Assembly (NCBI GenBank): GCA_001600055.1 | Contig: BCIV01000001.1 | Coordinates: 186,001-250,000, forward strand | Reading direction: 5' to 3' | DNA length: 64,000 nucleotides | Source of the DNA: Filobasidium wieringae | Taxonomy: Eukaryota > Basidiomycota > Tremellomycetes > Filobasidiales > Filobasidiaceae | In this document: piece after piece, positions 22,001-33,034 of the stretch | Position numbering within the stretch: position 1 is the stretch's first letter | Layout: each line of letters starts with the position of its first letter | The notes under the pieces: generated by a model | Seen by the model: the letters and a program-made list of their open reading frames with translations, nothing else | The model's database searches: none | What the model was told of the DNA's origin: nothing | Translations under genes and position numbers: made by a program

Positions 22001-22909
22001 ATGGTCGGAGCTTCACCGCCAGGGATTCCTCACATTGTGCTCTACACCCTCGGAAACTACACCCACCCATCCACAAAGCATTCTCTCGGACAATATGTCA
22101 TTCCTCATCTCCTGCAATATCTGAACTTACCTAGCGAGAGGGACTTCATGGAATTGGAAAGAAAACATGACTGTTGGATCGGATCAGCCGTGACGAAATT
22201 TCCTAGTATTGCAGCATCGGAAATGATGAGCTCGGAAGGTCGATTCAGATTGACTATAGCTAAGCCTCGTAAGTGACAAATTCATTCGGATCCAGATCAG
22301 CCGAGTGCTTATACTAAACAACTGTTCGTACCTCTTTCAGGCATCCTGATGAACCTCAACGGAAGACCGGTTCCTTTTCTCCTCCGTTCCCTCTCGAATC
22401 ACACCGGTACCCAACCTCCCATCCTCCTGGCTCTTCACGACAATTTGACTATCCCGCCCTTAACGGTGGGGAAAGCCCGGTTCAACGTCTCCTCACAAGG
22501 ACATGGCGGTCTGACATCAATAGAATCTACTCTCAAAAGTAAAGAATTCTGGAGACTCGGTCTAGGGGTTGGAAGGAATGACTCTCAAGGAGTCGTTGGG
22601 TGGGTTATGAGCGGGTTATCGAGGGATGAGAAACTGTTCTGGGAGGGAGAGGGAGTGAGGGGGATTGTGAGGGAGATGCAGGGGTTGCTGGGAAAAACGA
22701 AAGATGGGAGGCCTATGGACACGTTAGGAGGGAAATCTAAGAAGAAGAAAAATAAAATCCTGGACCTCCTGGTCGTTAATTCGAGAGACCAATCAAGCCG
22801 GAAAAGACGAACGGATATCCGTACGGCATCGGTGCCAGTATGTCGGATCTCAGAGTCTTCAGGTCTGGTAGACTTCTCAATTGCCAGTCGCAAAGCCCGA
22901 TCGGCGTAA
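22001..22909 (+). CDS. PTH1: peptidyl-tRNA hydrolase, bacterial (Pth1) type
   Basis: The enzyme frees tRNA from peptidyl-tRNA that dropped off the ribosome; in fungi this type usually works in mitochondria. Exon 1 (22001-22268) begins MVGASPPGIPHIVLYTLGNY and contains the Gly-Asn...His pair (LGNYTHPSTKHSLGQYV) expected for the catalytic Asn and His. Exon 2 (22341-22909) has RILMNLNGRPV (the Met-Asn-x-x-Gly motif), LLALHDNLTIPPLTVGKARF, GHGGLTSIESTLKSKEFWRL and LGVGRNDSQGVVGWVMSGLS. The usual GHNGL reads GHGGL here. The last 50 residues are Lys/Arg-rich and unlike the family, so the true 3' end may differ. No clear mitochondrial presequence is visible at this start. Confidence 0.75.
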
Positions 22910-23435
22910 TGCGGAGCATGCGCTATCATGACAGCCATAGAGGGTCCCAGAAGTCTTATTGATAGGACATAAGCTCTCTGTAAAAGGTGAAGCCAGTATG
23001 AGCTGGATAGCTTCGGCACTCAGTGGGGAAACCCGGAATGGAGCGGTATCTGGCGCTCGGTTGGATGGGAGGTGTTGTAGTAGATCGAAGGGCGGGGAAG
23101 GATGCAGAGGGCAATGATGAGCAAAGGGATGGCGCTCGGTTGGATCTCAAATCAGGTTGCAATGCTTGCAATAGCACCCCAGCACAAAGCATATTCGACC
23201 GCATACCTCACAAAATCGAGAGGAAGCAAGAATAGTCTACAAAGCCCATGCGAATAAAGGCAGAACTCGTCACTCTAAAAGTACAGATCATGTATCTGTT
23301 CGTCACCTGTATACATTGGTATAATTTATACATCCAACAAATCCCATCCTTTCGAACCAAGAAGGCGAATCCAAAAACCGAACCGACCAAACGTCTAACT
23401 CTCGATCCAGCGCTAAGGTCCAGCATGCCGGAACT
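22910..23435. other. intergenic between convergent genes, nothing recognised
   Basis: This is the 3' flanks of the peptidyl-tRNA hydrolase and the Dal5-type permease genes. No motif or RNA gene noticed. Confidence 0.4.
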
Positions 23436-25846
23436 TCAAATCATGTATCGGAAATGCGGCGATTTATCACCTGCCGCGGCGAGTTTCTCTTCGTTCCAAC
23501 TGCTTTCGATCTCTTCACGAGTCATCTCGTTCCTCTTGTTGTTAGCTCGGGTGTAACCGATCTTCAACCAGATACACGCTATGATCGCTGCGACGGCTAC
23601 GGCGAGGGAGGTGAAGTAACCTATATAATCGCGGTTATATTTCAGTATGGGACACCAAGGGGGATGAAGGAAGGGGACGAACCGGTGTAATACTTGGGCG
23701 ACTCTTCGGACAGGTAGATGAACGATCCGGCCAGTCCTCCCAGACCTCCTAGAGAGATCTGCATACCGATGGCGATGGCTCGATGGGGTTCACAGGTGTT
23801 CGCTGCGAGCCACGCGATGGATACTGGTACTGCGCTATATGCGGAGAACACCAAGCAACTGTAAAGCGCGCTCCTCGTCAATTTTCCGGTCGAGATCGTC
23901 GAGAGATGAGTATATGACTCACATCAACCCAAGAACACTCAAGCCAACCAGCCCCTTTTCTCCAGCGGTTGGGATCGTAAGGGCAACTCCGATGATGGCC
24001 AAGCAGAAAGGCGCGAGAACGTGCAGGAATCGGCTTTCCCTCTTATCACTGAGCCAAGAGTTGAGGATAGTTACTCCGCATGCTGCCACGAAAATTCTGA
24101 GCAGGGGAAGAAGGATGAACGGTTTTAGTCGGTGGCACGATGACGAGGAAGATCGAGCGCGCTACTGACGGGACGGGAATGAGATAACTCTGGTACTTTG
24201 AGAAACCCAGCGTGTTCATCAAGACAGGGAGGGTGAAACTGATGGAGTAACCTATACCAGTGAAGATTCCGGTCAGCATGTAGTCTATACGGTCATCACG
24301 GACCATCCGACTCGCCTAAAACACTGTGTGCAAAGTACACGACGACCTGGGGCCAAGTCTGCCAGTTCTTGGCGAGATCGGTGATCAGGGAAACCGTCTG
24401 AGATTCCGATCGAGCTACGCCGGCAGACCCAGGTCCGTATCGTTGACGCAGGACGAGATAACGTTTTTCCTCCTGGGTCAACCAGTTTCCACATTTTTCC
24501 GGAGTGTCGAGGTACCACCAGGGACAGAGGAGACCGATGAATGCTGTGAAACCTCCTTCTAGGAGCCAAATCCATCTGAGAGAGAGAGAGAGAGGGATTG
24601 GACGATCAGTGCCCGGCCGTGCATGCGTCGTTGTTTTTCGGAACCTACCTCCACGATTCCAGACCAGCCTTTCCTCCCAAGTGCGAGATGGCGAAAGCGA
24701 GAACACCAGAGAAGGCTGAGAGGCGCGAAATCTGCGTCAGTGACAGCCAGGAACGATCCTTAGAGGGGTTCTCAACACACCTCCAGCGATACTGGCACTA
24801 GCGAAGAAGATGGCGATTCGAGTGGACAATTCCTCCCGAGTGTAATACTGCGCCAACGTATAGTTGATACCCTTTGGAGTACCGAGGTGTCAGCCGTCTC
24901 TTCCTGCACGATAACGTGTCCGAGTGGACTCACAGGGAACAGACCGGATTCGCAGATCCCTAATGCGAGACGCATCATGACGAACCCGGTCGGGGTCGTG
25001 ATCGCCGCTCCACTGGCCATGACGATCCCACAAGCGACGATGAGGAGGGAGAGGTACCAACGAGGCCCCAAACGTTTCAAGATGAATTGCGAGGGGATCT
25101 CCAGGAGAAGGTAGAAGACGAAGAAACAGGCCTGTGCGCGTGTGAGCGTGGATGGTCAGTCGTGGGATGTGGAGAGGGGATGGGAGATGGGGACGTACGA
25201 GACCGGCGTTGTACTGCGCGTCGGTCATGTTGATACTATCGGTCAGACCTGCTACTTTGGCGTTCCCGACGTTTCCTCGATCCTGTGCAAGGTGGTGTCA
25301 TATCAGCCAAGATGTTAAGCGGAGGTGAGACGGAGATGGGAAAACTCACCATGAAGGCCAACAAGTAAGAGAAAAGGTATGGAGGGAGTAATCGCAGCTA
25401 CCACCCGGGTCGGCGTTCAATCAGCCCTTCGCTTCGTCAGGCGGCGGAACCCTTCCCGAACTCACATCGATCTTCCTCAACGTCTTGTTCCAATCCCTCT
25501 CTCTGAAATGAACCATCAGATTCAAATACTCTGAAAACTCGTCGTTCTCCTCCTCGCTCCTCCTAAACCCTTGTTGCCCCTGTAACGTCCCGCCGTTCGT
25601 CCCGTACCCGGCCTCCTCCAATCCAGCTCCATAAGGGACCTGAGTGATCCCGTATTCCGCGGGGTAAGAGAACCCTTCGATCGTCTTGGCGTCCGTTGGG
25701 TTCCCGTAGGCGTCGGTGGGGGAGCCGTAATCGTACTTGCTCTCGAGCTGGACAAAGTAATTGGTATCCCCTCCATTCTGATCGTGAGGGTTCATGATGG
25801 TCGCAGGGGAGGTAAGGGATTGTCTGAATTTATCTTTGATGCCCAT
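23436..25846 (-). CDS. MFS anion:cation symporter, allantoate permease (Dal5/Tna1) family
   Basis: This is a plasma-membrane uptake permease for small organic anions or vitamins such as allantoate, nicotinate or pantothenate; the substrate is not determined. The hydrophilic N-terminus (about 110 residues) ends in DWNKTLRKID. Helix 1 carries FSYLLAFMDRGNVGNAKVAG, followed by GLACFFVFYLLLEIPSQFIL, KRLGPRWYLSLLIVACGIVM and MRLALGICESGLFPGINY. The sixth-helix signature is SWRWIWLLEGGFTAFIGL, and then TPEKCGNWLTQEEKRYLVLR. The tail GDKSPHFRYMI before TGA 23436-23438 is typical of the family. About ten exons. The start at 25846 (MGIKDKFRQ) is the first Met; MNPHDQNGG a few residues on is an alternative. 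Confidence 0.85.
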
Positions 25847-26906
25847 CGGGGGTTATTGATGGGTGTTGAAATGGTGTCAGAAAGAAAACGAACGTGAAGA
25901 GTCGGTTGTGATATACGATGGAAGAAGAGTCGATGGGCATGATCTTCAAGGACGAATCGATAGCAGCAAGCTTACCTATATATCGGGAAAGGTTGATCGA
26001 TACATGCGATACAAGAGATTGATGCAATCAGGGTGAAAAAGTTTACCAAAAGAGGGGGAATGATGAGATTAAAGAAACGATATATGAGCCAGAACTGTAC
26101 TGCTCGCTACTCGTCCAATCGCCAGTGCAGTCCCGTCTCTCTCCTGCTCAGCCTGCTCTAGACTGAGCTACCCGAAGGACCTTGGCCACGGCACCGGCCT
26201 GCACAACGAGTTCTAACGATCAAAATCAAGGTTTCGGCGTGTTGGCGCGTTGCCATGTAGCGCCATCCATCTCAAACCCAATCAAAACCCATCAGGATCA
26301 ATCCCAAAAGCATCCTCGCCTAGAGCGGACGACGGTCGTGATCAGATCGGGACCTGGAAAGGATGAAACGTCAACCCTAAAGCGTCCTTTCGAGGTGACC
26401 GCCGCTCCACAGGATGGGTCATCATACTTCCGAAACCTTTTTCTTCTTTTTGTGAAGAACAGCAGCAGTGTCTCGACGTTATCTCCCTCACCTCACTCTG
26501 AGCAAGCCGAACCCCTCCCGCACTCGATCACACTCAATCAGTCTCATCGACCTCGGCAAGCGATCAGATCAAAACGCCCCTTCCTCGATGGAAGAACAAA
26601 AACGATGGCCAAGCCGACCCGGGCGATTCGTGTTTCAGAAAGAACAAAAGAACCTTCTTCCTGGTCCCGTTTCTGTTTCGCCCGTGAGGCTTGTCACGTG
26701 ATACGAGACACGCGAGGGTTCGAGCCCGTACAGGCGCATGTAGACAGACTGGCAGCAGAGAGATGAGGACCTCGGGACCCTCCTTTCGAGCCATCTATTC
26801 CTGCTCGGACCCCAGTTTCTACGTTTCTATGGATCATCATATCCTCTAAAGCTTCAAGATCTAACGATCCACGATGCCATCATCCCACCTTTCCCAACCA
26901 ACCACC
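25847..26906. other. 1-kb intergenic region with CACGTG site
   Basis: This lies between the 5' end of the permease and the 3' end of GPI11. A CACGTG hexamer sits at 26695-26700. A plus-strand frame of 194 codons at 26182-26766 shows no family features and Ser/Pro/Arg-rich composition typical of spurious frames, so no gene is called. Confidence 0.4.
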
Positions 26907-28230
26907 TCATCTGACCTTCTTCCTCTCCGCTCCCTTCCTCTTCTTCCCCCCTTGTCCCAATCCCGACCCCGCTCGGTCCAATCCAGATTCCCGGGTAGTA
27001 GTGGTGGAAGAGGCCGCCCGGTTCTCTTCCTCTATCTCTTTGACGATGTTGATCACCCAACTGAGAGTTCCACCGGAGATGAACCCTAGGATACTTCCAA
27101 AGGTCGGTGTGAGCGGGTAAGACTGGTCGTCATCCGCAGGATCAGTATTTTGTAAAGTCGAAAGAGCACGTCCATTCGAGCTTGACGAAAGATGACGGAG
27201 AGGCACTCACTTGCCATGGTCTATCCCAATCCAAAGCCAACGGGATGACCCCCATCCAAGCCCCAGCCAGACATCCGATGACGGGATAAACGGTCGCTCG
27301 TTCTATAGCCCGTTTCAAACTATCGATCATTCGTCGCTCCGTGAGCATCCAAACCCTCCACTCCCCAAGCTAAGAACCCCCGCGCCCTCGACTCACTCTA
27401 GTTCACAGAACAACCGGGTCAAGCGGAACCGATCCCAACTCCCCTTTTCGTACAGGTCCGGAACGCCCAGTGCGTCCACGATGGGGAAGATCGTTAGGAT
27501 TGAGAGGTGGAGGGATAGGAGGGTCGAGTTTAAGAGGTTTCTGGGGGTTGGGGGTGGCGATGGTGGATGGGGTCAGCAGGTGAAGAGACATTCGTTAGAT
27601 GTAAAAGAGGGACATACTGGGTTAAAGGTGCGCCTAGGATGATCAGGAGGAGAAGGAAGAGGGGGGTTGCGATTATCGTGCTTAGAGCTGCGGTTTGTGC
27701 GGACTAGTGGATGAACAGGATGGTGATGATACTCAGCTCAAGAAGCACAGAGTCAGGTCAGATGAACTGCACAGCGAGAAACTTACCTGTAATCGTTCGC
27801 TCAATGTCTCCCTCTTTACGACCTCTATCATCTCCTTTCCCTGTCCTTGACCCTGGGATGATCTCCTCTTCTCGACCAACCACCATCCCCTCAAATGCCC
27901 GCCGTACCAAACCATACAGATCCCCACCCCGATCAATTCTAGTATCATCGTCTTCCCCACATCCCCCGTGATAGGGGTCAAGAACGGATGTTCCGGTCTA
28001 TCCGTCGATATCCTCTGACTCGTCCGGGATGTCTGTTGAGAGGGGGAACGCCAGAAGGCTTCCGTCCGGGGTAGGAAACCGAAGCTGAACAAGAGGAGGG
28101 AGGAGAGGAGGAGATGAATGGAGAGGTGGGATGCGAGGGGGAATTCCAGGCTTGTGGACGGTCTGGGACGGAGAGAGGAGACGGTACGGTTCCAACGACG
28201 GAGACCCGTGTTGAGGATGTTTGGTGCCAT
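26907..28230 (-). CDS. GPI11: GPI-anchor biosynthesis protein GPI11 (PIG-F)
   Basis: GPI11/PIG-F is an ER membrane subunit that stabilises the ethanolamine-phosphate transferases GPI13 and GPI7 in the last steps of GPI-anchor assembly. Hydrophobic segments (HLLLSSLLLFSFGFL, LELIGVGICMVWYGGHLRG and others in middle exons) are followed by the family hallmark VIGCLAGAWMGVIPLALDWD, then RPWQ and, after an intron, SYPLTPTFGSILGFISGGTL. A charged Lys/Arg-rich tail ends at TGA 26907-26909. The start is the Met of MAPNILNTGLRRWNR at 28230; an in-frame Met 34 codons upstream exists. It is divergent from the DNA ligase gene across a 308-bp gap. Confidence 0.85.
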
Positions 28231-28538
28231 CTTGAAGAAGACCTCTTTGTGGGAGAAGAGAGAGAGGCACAGGGGGAGAAGCAGTGGAGGTGTTGTAGGT
28301 CTCAAGGTGTTTTGACAAGGTCGCTTGCCCATGTCGAAATACGAGAATGAATAAATCTATGCGTTCTCGGTGATGACGACTGATCACTTCAATCGTCTGA
28401 TCAGTTCGTCTGTTCACTTTGTTCGTCTCGATTTCTCCCATTTTTGTTATAAAAACAAGAATCAAATGTGAATTTTACAGATGAAACAGTCGAATCTACA
28501 CTTCTCTCACTCACTCGCAAGGCAAGAGATTCACTACC
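28231..28538. promoter_or_regulatory. bidirectional promoter GPI11/DNA ligase
   Basis: A 308-bp gap lies between divergent start codons. CTCACTCACTC-type pyrimidine/AC runs occur just before the ligase start. No other element recognised. Confidence 0.4.
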
Positions 28539-30646
28539 ATGTTCCCCCTCCGTAACCTCTTCTCAATCGCAGCTAGACTCCCCCGTCCAGCTATCTTCAA
28601 CTATCGACCATACAGCACCCTCAAGGGCGATCCGACTACCCCGAAGTTGATCGGACGACATGAAATCCAGCGAACGGAAGATCTTCTCGAACGAGTCGCC
28701 GCGACGAATAGACCTCAGGAGAAAAAAGACATCATCGCCCAGTACCCGGATTTGAGGGGGGTGATCGATCTGTTCGTATTCATTCCTCTTCTCCACCTCA
28801 TTTTTCCCGTGACTTATGGCTGACGTGTGCTCGCTGAGATAGCACGCTGGATAAACATTATCGATACAACTTGAAATCCGGCTCGGTGTTCACCTTCATA
28901 TCGAGCAACACTCATCTCCTCCACACCCCCATCTCACCCGATACCCCCTCCGACATCCCGCTCGCCCAACTCCTCCAAGGTTTACAGGCGGGGACCATGA
29001 ACGCATCCCATATCGTGGATTTCCTACGGGTCAACGGTCTTCTGGAAGGATGCCGGAATTATCTGGATGTGATGGGTAGAGGACGGAACGGGGATGGGAG
29101 TGGGGGGTTGACAGAGCTGCAGGTGTTCTTCAGGGTTTTGGATAAGAATCTGAAAGTCGGGTTCGGGACTAGGCTTATGAAGGGGGTCGAGAAGGTTCCT
29201 ACAGAAGCAGAAGGGCCGGCAATCAAACCTGAAGGGGATGAGATGTTGGGGGGTCCTGCGACTACCTCAACTCGGGAAGACCTGGAATCAGACCCCCTCC
29301 CGGCAACGATGCATCTCTCCCCTAGTTTGGGCAAGACGATCCTCCTCCCGGATCTCCCCAAACTATTCCAACCTCAATCTCATCCCACCTGGTACGCCTC
29401 TCGTAAGCTCGACGGCGTCAGGTGTTTAGTAGTAGTGGACGTCGTGATCGAAACCACACCGAACGTTTCGAGGGAAACCGACTCAACAGTGAGGGTTGAG
29501 TTCTTAAGGGGACAAGCATACTCACGCACAGGGAAGGCTTTCGCTACTCTTGGTAAAGTCACGCAGGACATCGAATCGGTCTGCGACGGATGGTCTGGAC
29601 TTGCGACTTTATTAAAGGACGAACCTTACTTGACGTACTCTGAATCCGAGATCGACGGTCGAAACTCGAGCAGAGGGATCAAACGATTCGTCCTCGACGG
29701 GGAAACCTGTATCCTCCGCCCTTCTGTGGAAGAAGGAGGCGCCCTCGTTGAGGATTTCAAAGAGATCGTCAGCTTGGTGAGGAGGAAACAAGGGACCATT
29801 CCTAACGTGTCCATGTTCCTATTAGACCTGCTCCCATGGAGTTCGTTCCACCCGGGAGATCTTGGGCAAGATTTCCCATTGAGGGCGAAAACGTTTGGGG
29901 ATCGGTTGAAGGATTGCGAGGCGTTTCTCACTCGGATGAAGGAGGTCAAGAAGGGGGAAGAGGGGACGATCAGAGCGCTTGGGCAGAACGTGGTAGGGTG
30001 TGTAGAGGATGTGGAGGGACTTATTGGGACGGCAGCGGAAGAAGGGTGGGAGGGGTTGATCCTACGTAAAGACGTCGCTTATGAGGGCAAACGAACGCAA
30101 GTCGACATCTCCCTTCCCTGGCTTCCCGAGGCAGGCGATGCTTCATTGACTGATCTGCGACGGTTCGAATGACAGTTCAAACTTGAGGAAATACAAGGCA
30201 TGGATGGACGCGGAGTATACCGTATTGGACGCTCAGTTCAATACCATGCGTCTTCCCATCGACGGGGTCTATGCGGATCGGATGGCCCTGGCTAACGTGT
30301 GGATTGGGCATAAAGGTGAGCCGGTTTGTGCACCAGGCGATAGAGGGGAAGCTGATCCGTCTCGAACGACAGGGGTGAGAGTCAGTATCGGAAGTGGATT
30401 CACGGCCTCGCAGAGACTGAAATTCGCCAAGGATCCTAATGCCATCGTGAGTACTTCGTATCATCTCCTTTCGCTCCTTACCCCTTCCTGAGCGGTCGAT
30501 TCGGTGACACACAGATCGGGAAACAAATCACGGTAGAATACTTTGGAGAGTCTACCAGTGATTCGAGGGATAAGAGAGGGGGAGGGGTCAGTTTGAGGTT
30601 TCCCAGGATCAAACATATTTGGGAAGATGGGAAAAGGGATATATGA
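28539..30646 (+). CDS. ATP-dependent DNA ligase, probably mitochondrial
   Basis: The N-terminus MFPLRNLFSIAARLPRPAIF is a classic mitochondrial presequence (Arg-rich, no acidic residue), followed by Tyr-Ser-Thr at the likely cleavage area. An N-terminal ligase-like helical domain (FFRVLDKNLKVGFGTRLMKG) precedes the nucleotidyltransferase core: motif I ASRKLDGVRCLV (adenylated Lys), motif III KRFVLDGETCIL, motif IV EEGWEGLILRK and motif V SNLRKYKAWMDAEYTVLD. An OB-fold part ends VSLRFPRIKHIWEDGKRDI. Four exons (28539-28771, 28843-30096, 30176-30446, 30515-30646) sum to 629 codons; intron 2 must use a GC donor. Motif I, KLDGVR, differs from the YKYDGERAQ form of nuclear ligases, so this looks like a separate organellar ligase. 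A role in mtDNA repair is inferred. Confidence 0.82.
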
Positions 30647-30940
30647 GATGCCTTCTCGCTGTGGTTGTATAGGGTTTGTATTGCATGATCATGGGTCTTG
30701 GACTTTGTCACAATGGATGTGTCTCAGCGATACTTCAATCGAGGTGCGGTTCCATCGATTGAACTCGTTCCCGGCGGGTTTCACGGTGAACGCTGGATTC
30801 GTTGTTCGTCCAAAGTCTATCATTTCATTTACGATCACGCGCCCAACTTCTATTGTCAACCTCGAATCGACTCACAGATCAACCTTTGCTCAACCTCGAT
30901 TCCCTTCTCAGATTGACATAGTATCGCCTGATACAACACA

Positions 30941-32823
30941 ATGTACGGAGGATTGTCAAGACCTACCGCGCTCGACTCTGATTCTCCGTTCGCTATCGCC
31001 AACCATGCCTTACACGACAAGAGCTCCCCCTCCATCCCGACGCTGAAAGTACCGACCAGACGAGCACCTCCTGCCGCTCCTGCTCCTTACCCAGTCAACC
31101 AACCTCCACAGCAGCAGCAACAACCGCAGCAACAAGGAGATTGGAGGAACCCTCAGGGTCAGGGCGGATATCCTTTGAGAGAGGGGGCGAGGGATGCGTA
31201 CATGGGCGCAGGAGCGTACAATACCGGTGCGGGGAGGTATGGACCGAGTCCTACTCCCCCGCCTCAACAGGTACATCCTCAACAACAACAAGGATATTAT
31301 CAGCAACCAGCTCCAGCACAGGGTTCTCGTCAACCCGGCGGTTATCCTGCTGGTCCATATGCTCAGCCTCCTCCAAATCAGGGGGCTCGACATCCCCAAC
31401 AACCACCCTTACAACCGCCTCAACAAGCTACCGGTCCTTACCCCTTGACGGAAAGACCAGGATCTTCTCGTTCTCCTCAACCAATGATGTCCCCTGCAGG
31501 ATCTTACCGTCAACCCGTCTCCCCCCACCCAGCCTCGAGTCCCTATCCCAACCCGCCTCACCCCCAACAACATCAACAACAACAACCTCTACACAGCCCA
31601 TACCCTCCTCACCCTCAACAACTGCAGCAACAAGCCCCGCCCCCAACTCAACAGACCATCTATCCTAACCAAGTCTCTTCCCCCGTGTACGGAGTCTCAC
31701 CAGCTCAACTGAACGCTCCGCCAGGGTCGTATCATCATTCCGTCAGTCCCCCACCTCAGGGTCAGGGACTGGCGCAGGGAGGGAAGATCGATCCGAGAAG
31801 ATCGGCTAGTAGGGATAGCGCCACTGGGGATGAACTCTGGCAGATGTAAGTCCCCATCTACTTTGCCTTGTTTCCGTGCCCCTTCAGTCCTGTGTCAGCT
31901 GATACATCCCTCTACTTACCTCGATACAGGTTCTCATCGATGGATCTAAGAAGAACAGGTCAATTAGGAAACAAAGAGGTACAAGAACTTTTATCCCGGG
32001 ACTCTAGATGGAAGATCACTCCGAGGGAAGATTGCGTGAAGATGGTTAGTCTGCTCCGTTCGAATCCTTTTCGAGTGATCATGGGGAACTGATCAGGTGT
32101 TTCGATAGTTGATGAGTATGTGAAGCGTTGGGATTATTAAGATTGATTGGTATTGATGTGCTGCGTGATAGGTATTTTCGACAGCGATCGGAGTGGATTT
32201 ATAAGGTGAGTGAGATCTTCCTGTACATATGTGATCTGCATCGAGACTGAGTTCGTTACGAACAGCTTTGTAGAGTTTGAAGGCTTGTGGGCTTATATCA
32301 AGGATTGGCACAAGATCTTCTTACGGTTCGATCGGTCAGTCCTTTCCAACTCGTTGCCGTTCCTAATTCATAGCTTATTATCGGTATCGCGGTAACACTA
32401 GTGATAATTCGGGAACGATCGATAGGGGCGAACTGGACCAGGCTTTACAGAGTTTCGGATATCCACTTCCACGTGATCTCGTTCGAAAGTTGGAGAAACG
32501 TTTCGGTACGTCGTCCTTCCGTCTTTGACTAGCTGAGAAGTTGATTGACAGAGAGATTCGATCGTTGATATGTCAGCTCCACCTAAAGAAGGCGAAGGCC
32601 CAGCGATGAAAGGGATCACGTTCGATAGGTTCCTCATGGCCTGTGTCACCGTGAAACACTTCACGGAGGCTTTCAGGAAACGAGACGTACGGAATGAAGG
32701 TAGATTGACGATCGATTATAATACTTTTGTGAGTCTTCACGACCCTCTTGTTGAAGCGCAAGGATCCATGCTGAGGCGGTGCGTGCGTTGTAGATGGAAT
32801 TGGTACTGGACGCCCCGGTATGA
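30941..32823 (+). CDS. PEF1: penta-EF-hand calcium-binding protein (PEF1/ALG-2-like)
   Basis: A long Pro/Gln/Gly/Tyr-rich N-terminus (about 300 residues with CAG/CAA runs) precedes a C-terminal penta-EF-hand domain. EF loops visible are MDLRRTGQLGNKEVQELL, FDSDRSGFISFVEFEGLW (a full Asp-x-Asp-x-Ser-Gly loop) and FDRDNSGTIDRGELDQAL (a full loop). Degenerate hands are FAPPKEGEGPAMKGITFDRF and RNEGRLTIDYNTFMELVLD. PEF proteins bind Ca2+, dimerise through the fifth hand and act in membrane repair, ESCRT/ER-exit or stress responses; yeast Pef1 has roles in polar growth. A 7-nt exon (32109-32115) joins two EF exons. It ends at TGA 32821-32823. Confidence 0.88.
31090..31660 (+). repeat. Gln/Pro-rich low-complexity tract in PEF1-like gene
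   Basis: Interrupted CAG/CAA and CCT/CCN runs encode repeated poly-Gln and Pro-Gln-Gln stretches. Such tracts are common in the N-termini of PEF proteins and likely disordered. Confidence 0.7.
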
Positions 32824-33034
32824 ACGATATCGAGCGGGTGTCGACTTTTGTACAATAATAAAGCATCATACATATACCCGGATGTTCACGGAGCGCTATA
32901 CGGGTCATGTCTTTTCTTGTAAGAAGGCATCAAGCATTAGCGTAAGACGCAAACATGTTATCCATATGAAACAGCTCCTCCAAATATACGCCTCACGTCG
33001 AATTCTTGACACAACACCTAAGATCTATGCCTAA

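Noticed and set aside
26714..26735. tRNA T-loop-like sequence GGTTCGAGCCC
   Set aside because: The flanking bases do not pair as a five-base T-stem and no anticodon arm or acceptor stem fits around it. Similar GGTTCGA hits near 52434 and 60363 fail for the same reason.
26182..26766. Open frame of 194 codons on the plus strand
   Set aside because: It has no family motif, a Ser/Arg/Pro-rich composition expected from random frames, and no matching gene model.
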